A DNA stretch of 29,742 nt from CBDDRG01 sp051306415 (lineage in GTDB: Bacteria > Pseudomonadota > Gammaproteobacteria > Pseudomonadales > Porticoccaceae), in contig JBPPNE010000085.1 of NCBI GenBank assembly GCA_051306415.1, forward strand, positions 1 to 29,742. The letters are read 5' to 3'. Below the pieces are notes generated by a model, which was not told the origin of the DNA, made no database searches, and worked only from the letters and a program-made list of their open reading frames with translations. Position 1 is the first letter of the stretch. Every line of letters starts with the position of its first letter. This document shows positions 8,749-15,940 of the stretch, in pieces. The translations under genes and the position numbers were made by a program.

Positions 8749-9162
8749 CTAGTCGCCCGCTACATCAAGGGGTGGCGTGCCGGCCTTGGCGCGCAACCAG
8801 TTGATGCTGTTGAGTACGGCGGGGACGCGCACGATGCGCCGCTCAAGGGCGAATTTGCCCGGATAGTCCAGCAGCAGCAGACCCATTGCCATCGTCAATA
8901 GACCCTGGCCGGGCAGGAATATCATCAGTAAACCGCCGATCAGCAACACCAGTCCCAGCAGATTCTTGCCGACCAGATACAATCCGCGAATCAATGGGTG
9001 GGTTTGCTTCCAGCGCGTCGGATGGCGTTTATTGAAGTGAAAATAGTCCTGTGGAATTCGCGCTACCAGCCAGGGCAGGGACAGCAGACTGACCACAAAA
9101 ACAATGGCGGAGGCTGCGGCGACCCAGGTCAACAGCGACTGGTTGGCGGCGATCCATGCCAT
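8749..9162 (-). CDS. Small PGPGW-type membrane protein
   Basis: A 137-residue inner-membrane protein. Hydrophobic segments run about 9-34 and 64-97. The second contains FLPGQGLLTMAMGLLLLDYPGK, which resembles the PGPGW family of putative transmembrane proteins (Pro-Gly-x-Gly then a hydrophobic glycine-rich run) followed by a basic amphipathic tail (RRIVRVPAVLNSINWLRAKAG). The function of this family is unknown to me. Its ATG overlaps the ygfZ stop (TGATG), so it is translationally coupled to the folate/Fe-S protein gene. Confidence 0.8.
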   Translation of the reverse strand: MAWIAANQSLLTWVAAASAIVFVVSLLSLPWLVARIPQDYFHFNKRHPTRWKQTHPLIRGLYLVGKNLLGLVLLIGGLLMIFLPGQGLLTMAMGLLLLDYPGKFALERRIVRVPAVLNSINWLRAKAGTPPLDVAGD

Positions 9163-10196
9163 CAGGCTTGATGGCCGAGACGATAGGGCAGCGTCGCCAA
9201 CTGGACAGCCACCGGCCGTTCGCCGAACTGCAGCTCCGGCGCTTGGCTGACGTCATCTCTCAGTACCACCAGCGCTTCACAGCGACTACTGTCCGCTGGC
9301 GCGGCATAGACCAGAGTGCCCACGCTTTGGCTCGACCCGGGCAGAAAGACCTCGGTTCCCGGCAATGGAACCCTTGTGTCGGCGAGGATCAGGCGGTACA
9401 TGTGGCGTTTCAGTTTGCCGAGGTATTGCATCCGAGCGACGATTTCCTGCCCCGTATAACAGCCTTTCTTGAAGCTGATAGCGCCAGTCGCTTGAAAGTT
9501 GAGCATCTGGGGGATGAACTCGGCGTTGGTCTGCGGGAATACCTGGCCTTCCCCCGCGCGGATCCGGAGCAGTTGCCAGAACGGCAGGCCCACCGGTCGC
9601 GCTGCCGCCGCCAGTTGCTGCCAACGGTCGGCGGCGGCTGGCGCGCTTACCAGTAGCAGAAAGCGGTCGTCTGCCAGTCGCACCACCAGAGCATCGTCGC
9701 AGCGACCGACCTGCTCGCAGGCAGCGGGCAACTCAGAAAAGTGCTTCGCCAGCAGGGATTCGGCCTCCGGGCCGGCAATGCCGAGCTGGCGATAGTCGGC
9801 ACTTCTGTCGATCAGGTGGGTTTTGAAAAAAGCCGCATATTTGCTGACGGCTTGTAACGTGGTCGGCACTAGCTCTCGATGCATGATCAGTAAGATATGA
9901 TCGCTGGTCTCGGCAAGTGCACGAAAGTCGGCGATCATCCGTCCTTTCGGATTGCAAAAAGCACCGCGAAGGCTGGATGTTGCCGTTAGCGCATTGAGGT
10001 CGCAGGTGGTTTGGCCTTGCAGAAATTTGCCGCCGTCTGGGCCCTCGACGCCGAGGAGCCCCTGATTGCCGAGGTCGACGAGGACGGTTTCCCGAGTCAG
10101 CATGGGATAGTCTTCGAATGTTTCCCCAAACGAGTCGATGCCGTCAGCGGATGCTGCGCCGCCCTGAGTGACGAGAAACGCTTGCCAGTCGCCCAT
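9162..10196 (-). CDS. ygfZ: Folate-dependent Fe-S maturation protein YgfZ
   Basis: A 344-residue member of the YgfZ/GcvT-like family. The defining motif KGCYTGQEIVAR (244-255) with Cys246 is intact, and the N-terminal part has LQGQTTCDLNAL and GAFCNPKGRMIADF, which form the folate-binding fold. YgfZ supports activity of some Fe-S enzymes, including tRNA-thiolating MiaB, in a tetrahydrofolate-dependent way. It is divergent from sdhE, as ygfZ is from the sdhE-ygfX pair in E. coli. A shorter start at Met32 (MLTRETVLVDLGNQG) is possible. Confidence 0.93.
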   Translation of the reverse strand: MGDWQAFLVTQGGAASADGIDSFGETFEDYPMLTRETVLVDLGNQGLLGVEGPDGGKFLQGQTTCDLNALTATSSLRGAFCNPKGRMIADFRALAETSDHILLIMHRELVPTTLQAVSKYAAFFKTHLIDRSADYRQLGIAGPEAESLLAKHFSELPAACEQVGRCDDALVVRLADDRFLLLVSAPAAADRWQQLAAAARPVGLPFWQLLRIRAGEGQVFPQTNAEFIPQMLNFQATGAISFKKGCYTGQEIVARMQYLGKLKRHMYRLILADTRVPLPGTEVFLPGSSQSVGTLVYAAPADSSRCEALVVLRDDVSQAPELQFGERPVAVQLATLPYRLGHQA

Positions 10197-10255
10197 GCTC
10201 TGATCGCCGCTACTGTGGGGAAGCTATGTTAGTCAGTTCTGGTCCATGCATCCAC

Positions 10256-10261
10256 TATAAT
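10256..10261 (+). promoter_or_regulatory. -10 box of likely sdhE-ygfX promoter
   Basis: A perfect TATAAT lies 34 bases before the sdhE ATG in the divergent spacer with ygfZ. No good -35 is visible at 16-18 bases; the best is TCAGTT (10233-10238) at 17. Transcription would start near 10268. Confidence 0.4.
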
Positions 10262-10294
10262 GGCGCCCTCGCGAAATGGCCTGGGAGCGCAGCA

Positions 10295-10540
10295 ATGAAC
10301 CATAACCGGCTGATATGGGCCTGCCGCCGAGGCATGTTGGAGCTCGATTTGATGTTGCAGCGATTTCTTGAAGAAGCCTATCCGGGGTTGAATGAAGCGG
10401 ACAGAGTTCGCTTTCAGGCGCTGCTGGAAGCCGAGGATCAGGATCTGTTTGGCTGGCTGCTGCGCCGCCAGGATCCCACTGACGAGGCGACCTTGAAGGC
10501 GGTGACCCTGATCCGGGAGCACTGTGAGCGTCCCCGCTGA
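10295..10540 (+). CDS. sdhE: FAD assembly factor SdhE
   Basis: An 81-residue protein of the SdhE/YgfY family that promotes covalent flavin attachment to succinate dehydrogenase SdhA and fumarate reductase. The conserved RRGMLELDLML contains the RGxxE motif that contacts the flavoprotein. ATG 10295 follows GGGAG (10283-10287) and gives the family N-terminus; an open frame extends upstream to 10226 but has no support. The ygfX gene starts inside its last 17 bases, so the two are co-translated. It faces ygfZ across a shared promoter region. Confidence 0.94.
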   Translation: MNHNRLIWACRRGMLELDLMLQRFLEEAYPGLNEADRVRFQALLEAEDQDLFGWLLRRQDPTDEATLKAVTLIREHCERPR

Positions 10541-10949
10541 ATTTCCCCTCCGATCATCGCTAACGCGCGCCCGGTTGTTGTGTTTGGTTTATGCGGGTGT
10601 CGGCTGTTTGCTTTGGTTGCTGTCGATGCCGTGGCTGATCCGCGGGTTGTTGCTGGTAGCCTTGGTCGCTGCGTTAATCGTCGCTTGGCGACGCTCGTCA
10701 GGCTGCAATGTCAACGGGATTGCGCTGCGGAATGATCAATGGTTCCTACGCCGGGGCGTGGTGGAAACCTGGGCGACCTGCCGGGCCGATTATCTGGGCC
10801 GCCGGCTGGTCATCCTCAGTGTCAAGGAGATTGCCGGCCAGCGCCATCGGCTGGTTATCTTCAGCGACGCCATGGGTGTCGATGATTTCCGCCGCCTGCG
10901 GGTATTGCTACGGACAGTGGGTGGTGGAAAATCCGCTGGTAGTGGCTAG
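10524..10949 (+). CDS. ygfX: YgfX/CptA family membrane protein
   Basis: A 141-residue inner-membrane protein with two close helices (about 16-53, CLVYAGVGCLLWLLSMPWLI onward) and a soluble C-terminal part with ALRNDQWFLRRG and HRLVIFSDAMGVDDFRRLRV, typical of YgfX. In E. coli this protein has been described as a toxin partner of SdhE that affects cell shape, though that role is debated. It starts at GTG 10524 inside sdhE. Its TAG stop (10947-10949) shares the palindrome CTAG with the stop codon of the convergent nadB gene. Confidence 0.82.
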   Translation: MSVPAEFPLRSSLTRARLLCLVYAGVGCLLWLLSMPWLIRGLLLVALVAALIVAWRRSSGCNVNGIALRNDQWFLRRGVVETWATCRADYLGRRLVILSVKEIAGQRHRLVIFSDAMGVDDFRRLRVLLRTVGGGKSAGSG

Positions 10950-12568
10950 CTTTTGCTGACGATGATTTCCTGGGCGGCGAAATTCATTGGCACCAGGATC
11001 GTATCCTTGGCGATGGGCGACAGCTCCGGATAGTCGAGAGTGTAGTGCAGGCCGCGGCTCTCCCTGCGCAGCAGCGCGGAGCGGATGATCAGCTCGGAGA
11101 CTGCCGCCAGATTGCGCAATTCGAGCAGGTCGCGGCTGATCTTGTAGTTCGTGTAGTACTCATGAATTTCCCGCTGCAGCAGGTTGACCCGGTGCTGGGC
11201 CCGCTCCAGGCGCTTGCGGGTGCGCACAATACCGACGTAATCCCACATGAAGCGCCGCAATTCGTCCCAGTTGTGGGAGATCACCACGTCTTCATCGGAG
11301 GACGTCACCCGCGAGGCATCCCATTCCCGGATGAAACTGGGCGCGGGAATGGCGTCCAGTTGCTGGCGAATACTCGCCGTCGCCGCACAGGCGAAGACCA
11401 GACATTCGAGCAGGGAGTTGCTGGCGAGGCGATTGGCGCCATGCAGGCCTGTGAAGGCGCACTCACCGACGGCGTAGAGGTTTTTGAGATCGGTGCGACC
11501 CTGGCGGTCGGTGACGATGCCACCGCAGGTGTAGTGCGCGGCGGGCACCACCGGAATCGGCTCGCGGGTGATGTCGATGCCGTAGGCGAGACACTGGGCC
11601 TTCACGCTGGGGAAGTATTTGTCGATGAAGTCGGCCGGCTTGTGGCTGATGTTGAGATAGACACAATCGCTGCCCAGGCGTTTCATTTCATGGTCGATGG
11701 CGCGAGCAACGATGTCGCGGGGTGCGAGTTCGGCATCGGGATGAAAGCGATGCATGAAGCGGCTGCCATCGGGGAGCTGAAGATGGGCGCCTTCGCCGCG
11801 CAGCGCCTCGGACACCAGAAAGGATTTGGCGCGGGGGTGAAACAGACAGGTCGGATGGAATTGGTTGAACTCCATATTCGCGACCCGACAACCCCGGCGC
11901 CAGGCGATGGCGATGCCGTCGCCGCTCGCCCCATCGGGGTTGCTGGTGTAGAGATAGGCCTTGCTGGCGCCGCCGGTCGCCAGCACCACGACTTTGGCTT
12001 GAAACAGGCAGACGCGATCTTCGACGTTATCCAGCACATAGGCGCCGTTACAGCGCAGGGTTCGCGAGCCCGAGTCCGCTTGGGTGGTCAGATCCACCAC
12101 CACATGATGCTCGAACAACTCTATGTTGGGGTTCTGCAGGACGCGTTGGGCGAGGGTGCTGGAGATTGCCTGGCCCGTGGTGTCGGCGACGTGCAGGATG
12201 CGGCGATGGCTATGGCCGCCCTCTTTGGTGAGATGGTAATTGCCACCATCTGCATCGCGACTGAATTCGACGCCATTGGCAATCAGCCAGCGGATCGCGT
12301 CCGGGCCGTTCTCAACGGTGAAGCGCACCGCGTCCTCGTGACACAGGCCGGCGCCGGCGTTGAGGGTGTCGGTGACATGCGCCTCAAAACTGTCCTCGGG
12401 ATCGAAAACAGCAGCGACCCCACCTTGAGCGAACCAGCTTGAGCCAGTTTCCAGCCGTGCTTTGCTGAGCAGCGCGACCCGGCAGGTGTCGGCGAGATGC
12501 AGTGCGAGCACCATGCCTGCAGCGCCGCTACCGATGACAAGCACATCGTGGCGATAGGTTTGATTCAT
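10946..12568 (-). CDS. nadB: L-aspartate oxidase
   Basis: A 540-residue FAD enzyme that oxidises L-aspartate to iminoaspartate, the first step of de novo NAD synthesis with NadA. The N-terminal dinucleotide motif VIGSGAAGM lies at residues 11-19. RDIVARAIDHEM and GLHGANRLASNSLLECLVF are family motifs of the succinate dehydrogenase/fumarate reductase-like fold. ATG 12568 gives the standard length; the open frame runs further upstream but carries no homologous residues. It is divergent from rpoE, the same arrangement as in E. coli and Pseudomonas. A TATACT at 12608-12603 on this strand may be its -10 box, but no fair -35 accompanies it. Confidence 0.97.
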   Translation of the reverse strand: MNQTYRHDVLVIGSGAAGMVLALHLADTCRVALLSKARLETGSSWFAQGGVAAVFDPEDSFEAHVTDTLNAGAGLCHEDAVRFTVENGPDAIRWLIANGVEFSRDADGGNYHLTKEGGHSHRRILHVADTTGQAISSTLAQRVLQNPNIELFEHHVVVDLTTQADSGSRTLRCNGAYVLDNVEDRVCLFQAKVVVLATGGASKAYLYTSNPDGASGDGIAIAWRRGCRVANMEFNQFHPTCLFHPRAKSFLVSEALRGEGAHLQLPDGSRFMHRFHPDAELAPRDIVARAIDHEMKRLGSDCVYLNISHKPADFIDKYFPSVKAQCLAYGIDITREPIPVVPAAHYTCGGIVTDRQGRTDLKNLYAVGECAFTGLHGANRLASNSLLECLVFACAATASIRQQLDAIPAPSFIREWDASRVTSSDEDVVISHNWDELRRFMWDYVGIVRTRKRLERAQHRVNLLQREIHEYYTNYKISRDLLELRNLAAVSELIIRSALLRRESRGLHYTLDYPELSPIAKDTILVPMNFAAQEIIVSKS

Positions 12569-12734
12569 CGCGAGGCGGCCGAGAATGATGACGGCGCATG
12601 ATAGTATAGCGGCGCTCAAAAACACACTAATGCGGCGAGCTGTCCTGGCGGGATTGGATACTGTGATAAACCATCTGCTAACGCGGCTGTCCCGTGCGCG
12701 GACTTGATCCTGGCGAGGAGGCAGGGAGAATTTG

Positions 12735-13328
12735 ATGGATGCCGAGAAAGCCCAGGATTCAGACAGTGAATTGGTCGTCCGTGTACAAAGGGGTGACAAG
12801 CGAGCTTTCGATTTGCTGGTGCTCAAATATCAACACAAGGTACGGGCGATCATCGCCCGCTATATCCGTGATCGCGATGAAGTCAATGATGTGACTCAGG
12901 AAGCCTTTATCAAGGCTTATCGAGCGCTGCCGGATTTCCGTGGCGATAGCCAGTTTTACACCTGGCTCTATCGTATAGCGATCAACACCGCGAAGAATTT
13001 GCTGGTTTCACGCAGTCGCCGGCCGCCGGCCAATGACGTGGACCTGGAGGATGCCGACGATCACGGTGGCAGTGATGCTCTTCACGATGTCGACAGCCCG
13101 GAGAATCTCGCTGCTCGGGATGAGTTACTGCGAATCATTGAGGAGACTATCGAGGCATTACCGCCGGACTTGCGCATGGCTATCCGCTTGCGCGAGTTCG
13201 ATGGCCTCAGTTACGAGGAGATCGCGGAAACCATGGATTGCCCGGTGGGTACCGTGCGCTCGCGAATTTTTCGTGCCCGCGAGGCTATCGATGGCCAGAT
13301 CAAGGCGTTGCTGGAAGGCCGTTTATAA
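12735..13328 (+). CDS. rpoE: Extracytoplasmic sigma factor RpoE (AlgU)
   Basis: A 197-residue sigma-70 family ECF factor that directs the envelope-stress regulon. Region 2 is seen in YIRDRDEVNDVTQEAF and FYTWLYRIAINTAKN; region 4 in LSYEEIAETMDCPVGTVRSR, the helix-turn-helix that reads the -35 box. An acid-rich linker (about 100-120) separates them. ATG 12735 follows AGGGAG (12723-12728). It is divergent from nadB and followed by its anti-sigma gene, as in Pseudomonas. I looked for a sigma-E promoter in the 166-base spacer upstream and found none convincing. Confidence 0.96.
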   Translation: MDAEKAQDSDSELVVRVQRGDKRAFDLLVLKYQHKVRAIIARYIRDRDEVNDVTQEAFIKAYRALPDFRGDSQFYTWLYRIAINTAKNLLVSRSRRPPANDVDLEDADDHGGSDALHDVDSPENLAARDELLRIIEETIEALPPDLRMAIRLREFDGLSYEEIAETMDCPVGTVRSRIFRAREAIDGQIKALLEGRL

Positions 13329-13332
13329 GGAT

Positions 13333-13360
13333 GGAACCTTTTCGTGCGCGGTGAGTCACA
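13333..13360 (+). promoter_or_regulatory. Candidate sigma-E promoter in front of rseA
   Basis: GGAACCT (13333-13339), one change from the sigma-E -35 consensus GGAACTT, is followed after 16 bases by TCACA (13356-13360), one change from TCAAA. It starts five bases after the rpoE stop. It would give the anti-sigma gene its own sigma-E-dependent transcript with a leader of about 160 bases. Short motifs of this kind also arise by chance. Confidence 0.35.
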
Positions 13361-13526
13361 TCGCTAGGAAGACAAGAATTTGACCGGTGACCTCGATGTT
13401 TGAGCTCCCTCGGCCGTGGGGTATGTCCGTCATGGGGCATGATAGTAATAAGAAGTGGTTTCTCGGCCAGCGGGAATCCACGGCCGGGTTTTCGACTCGG
13501 TAACGGGCTTTGCAGAGGAGTCAGCT

Positions 13527-14258
13527 ATGGGTGGTGACAGCAGTCGCTATGGTGATAATCGCAGCGATAATGCGAGTCTGCGGGAGTCTCTGTCGGCGCT
13601 AATGGACGGCGAGGTTGCCGAGTTCGAGGTGCGGCGAATCTTGCAGGCAGTGCCGGGTGATGCCGGTCTGCGCGCGGCTTGGCACCGCTACCAACTCGCA
13701 TCACAGGTGATGCATGGCAATTTGTCGCCAGACTTGACGGACCTCTCTACCCGGATTAGTGCGGCGATTGATGCCGAACCGGCGCTCGGGGCGTTGTGGC
13801 CTGGAAGCTGGCGATCACGCTTGGGGCGAGTCGCGGTGGCTGCATCGGTGGCGGTGATAGCGGTGTTTGGCGTCAACCAGTTTCAGTCGGGAGCAACACC
13901 TGCGGCTCCGTTGGCCACAGCTCCTTTAGCCACGGCTGCGGTGCAAGCACGGGGCTCCGCCTTGTACCCGGACGGCTCGGCCGTTACCGCGGAGCCGGTG
14001 GCGTCGATGCCAGCTCCCGGATTCCACTTTCCCCGTGTCGGTGTCCGGGCGGTAAGCCTGGATTCTTTTGATCGACCGCAGCAACGGGTCGAAATGGTGG
14101 GCAGCCAAACGCTGGTGGGCGAGGTGAGCCAGCAACAGATCTCAGTCTATCTTAGCGCGTTGATACGTACCCACGCCGAGCGGGAGTCCTTTGGTGCTTT
14201 CGGGGAATCGTTGTCCGTAGCGCCGCTGTCTCAATATCAGGATGGCCCGCGCCGATAA
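13527..14258 (+). CDS. rseA: Anti-sigma-E factor RseA (MucA-like)
   Basis: A 243-residue membrane-spanning anti-sigma factor. The N-terminal cytoplasmic domain (about 15-85, ESLSALMDGEVAEFEVRRIL, AAWHRYQLASQVM) is the RseA/MucA sigma-binding fold. One helix (about 101-117, RVAVAASVAVIAVFGVN) follows, then a periplasmic domain with a PLATAPLATA repeat and a C-terminal YLSALIRTHAERESFG segment that faintly resembles the end of MucA. Stress-triggered cleavage by periplasmic DegS/AlgW and membrane RseP would release RpoE. ATG 13527 follows GAGGAG. Unusually, no rseB or mucC follows; mucD is next. Confidence 0.9.
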   Translation: MGGDSSRYGDNRSDNASLRESLSALMDGEVAEFEVRRILQAVPGDAGLRAAWHRYQLASQVMHGNLSPDLTDLSTRISAAIDAEPALGALWPGSWRSRLGRVAVAASVAVIAVFGVNQFQSGATPAAPLATAPLATAAVQARGSALYPDGSAVTAEPVASMPAPGFHFPRVGVRAVSLDSFDRPQQRVEMVGSQTLVGEVSQQQISVYLSALIRTHAERESFGAFGESLSVAPLSQYQDGPRR

Positions 14259-14421
14259 TCCTCCGTGGGCGCTGGAGGTTTTCCCGGGCGAGGTCTTTGC
14301 CGCTTTTCCGCGCTGCCCAGCGTCCTGCCGGTATGGCCGTTACTTCGCTAGGGATTGCGAGCGTTGGCAGTCAACCCGTTGTCCGACTCGAACAGCATTT
14401 AGCATTTATTGGAGGCGAACT

Positions 14422-15801
14422 ATGGTTAGGCGATGGTGGCTGTTGGTGTTTTTTCTGGCTGCCCAGGCGGGATCGGCGCTTGCGGATCTACCGGATTTTA
14501 CCCAGCTCATTGCTGAAAATTCACCCGCAGTGGTCAAAATCACGACGGTGGCGTCGGCGTCCTCACTGCGCCGGCAGCAATCGCCGGAGCAGCAGTTGCC
14601 GGAGAGCTTTCGCGAGTTTTTTGGCCAGCGTCAGATGCCGGATCGCAAATCCTATGGCATGGGTTCGGGGTTTATCATTTCCGTCGACGGCTACATCCTC
14701 ACCAATAACCATGTGGTCAATGGCGCCAGCGAAATTACCGTGCGCCTGAGTGATCGCCGGGAATTTCAGGGCAAGGTGATCGGCGTGGATCCGCGCTCCG
14801 ATCTTGCGCTGCTAAAGGTCGACGCGAACCGCTTGCCGGTAGCGCGCTTCGCCGCGCCCGGGACCCTTAATGTGGGTGAGTGGGTGGTGGCGATCGGGTC
14901 GCCGTTCGGACTCGACTACTCTGCGAGTGCCGGCATCGTCAGCGCCATCGGTCGTAGCATCCCGACTGAGCGGGGCGAGGATTACGTGCCCTTCATCCAA
15001 ACTGATGTTGCCATTAATCCAGGTAATTCAGGCGGGCCGCTGTTCAACCTCAAGGGTGAGGTGGTGGGTATCAATTCGCAGATTTATACCCGTAGTGGTG
15101 GATCGATCGGGCTCTCGTTTGCGATTCCGGTCAGTGTTGCCAATGACGTGATCGAGCAGTTGAAACGCAAGGGACGGGTCGATCGTGGCTGGCTTGGCGT
15201 CTACATACAGGACATCGATCTGAATCTCGCGAAATCCCTGGGCCTTGCCAAGGCGCAGGGCGCCTTGATCGCCCAGGTCGAGGACAATAGCCCGGCGCAA
15301 CGGGCCGGCATCAAACCTGGCGACGTGGTCATCGCGCTGAATGGCGAGCCCATTGAGGACGCGAGCGATCTTCCGCACAAGGTGGGTCTGTTCGCCCCGG
15401 GCAACAAGGTATCCGCGACCCTGATGCGCAAGGGCCAAGAGCGCACGGTAAGCATCGAAATCGGCCTCCGTCCGAACGCCGACAATGAGGAAACCGTCGC
15501 CGCCGCATCGGACGCGGATGAGGGTGATCGCCTCGGCTTGGTAGTCGCCGAGCTGGATGAGCAAACCCGCCCCAACCGGGATATTCCCGGTGGCGTCGTG
15601 GTCCGCGGGGTGACGACCGAATCCCCCGCCGAAGGCGCCGGTCTGCGCCCGGGGGATATCATCGTGCAGCTCGGTTACCGGACGCTGTCAAACCTGGAGG
15701 ATTATCAAGCCGAGGTCAAATCGCTGCCCAAGAACACACCCATAGCGCTGCGCTTTTTCCGTCGCGGCAAATCGGTGTTTCGTACCATAGAGCTTGACTG
15801 A
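14422..15801 (+). CDS. mucD: Periplasmic Do-family serine protease MucD/DegP
   Basis: A 459-residue secreted protease-chaperone. A signal peptide ends near residue 21 (WLLVFFLAAQAGSALA). The trypsin-like triad is His97 (TNNHVVNG), Asp127 (RSDLALL) and Ser203 (NPGNSGGPLF). Two PDZ domains follow (about 250-345 and 365-455), each with its GLRPGD- or GIKPGD-type turn. It removes misfolded envelope proteins and in Pseudomonas restrains the AlgU response. ATG 14422 follows GGAGGCG (14411-14417); an open frame upstream to 14242 has no signal sequence and overlaps rseA, so I rejected it. The 163-base spacer after rseA holds no remnant of rseB that I can recognise. Confidence 0.95.
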   Translation: MVRRWWLLVFFLAAQAGSALADLPDFTQLIAENSPAVVKITTVASASSLRRQQSPEQQLPESFREFFGQRQMPDRKSYGMGSGFIISVDGYILTNNHVVNGASEITVRLSDRREFQGKVIGVDPRSDLALLKVDANRLPVARFAAPGTLNVGEWVVAIGSPFGLDYSASAGIVSAIGRSIPTERGEDYVPFIQTDVAINPGNSGGPLFNLKGEVVGINSQIYTRSGGSIGLSFAIPVSVANDVIEQLKRKGRVDRGWLGVYIQDIDLNLAKSLGLAKAQGALIAQVEDNSPAQRAGIKPGDVVIALNGEPIEDASDLPHKVGLFAPGNKVSATLMRKGQERTVSIEIGLRPNADNEETVAAASDADEGDRLGLVVAELDEQTRPNRDIPGGVVVRGVTTESPAEGAGLRPGDIIVQLGYRTLSNLEDYQAEVKSLPKNTPIALRFFRRGKSVFRTIELD

Positions 15802-15819
15802 GCCAGCTGATTCGCTGGC

Positions 15820-15846
15820 CGGGAGCCACTGTATCGGTGGCTCCCG
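15820..15846. terminator. Perfect 10-bp hairpin after mucD, no T run
   Basis: CGGGAGCCAC (15820-15829) pairs fully with GTGGCTCCCG (15837-15846) around a 7-base loop, 18 bases after the mucD stop. There is no T run after the stem, so it is not a standard intrinsic terminator. It may mark the 3' end of the rpoE-rseA-mucD message, protect it from exonucleases, or attenuate read-through into lepA. Confidence 0.55.
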
Positions 15847-15940
15847 CATGGCGCCCTCCAGGACAATAGGCTAAACTCCGCGCCTTGCTCTCGCACCCGC
15901 CACCATGGCCCGCGTGCCGCCACGGAATGAAACTGCTAAC

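Noticed and set aside
11045..12442. 465-codon open frame on the plus strand opposite nadB
   Set aside because: It is the antisense shadow of a clear nadB gene. Its protein is low-complexity Gly/Ala/Val/His text without a recognisable fold, and high GC makes such long shadows common.
12569..12734. Sigma-E autoregulatory promoter upstream of rpoE
   Set aside because: GGATACT near 12654 is the closest to a -35 box but has no TCTGA- or TCAAA-like box at 15-17 bases, so I did not annotate it.
14242..14421. Upstream extension of mucD and a possible rseB remnant in the spacer
   Set aside because: The extension overlaps rseA and removes the signal peptide from the N-terminus. I saw no RseB-like residues in any frame of the spacer.
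15905..15940. ATG at 15905 as the lepA start
   Set aside because: It has no ribosome site and adds twelve residues absent from the family; GTG 15941 matches known LepA N-termini.
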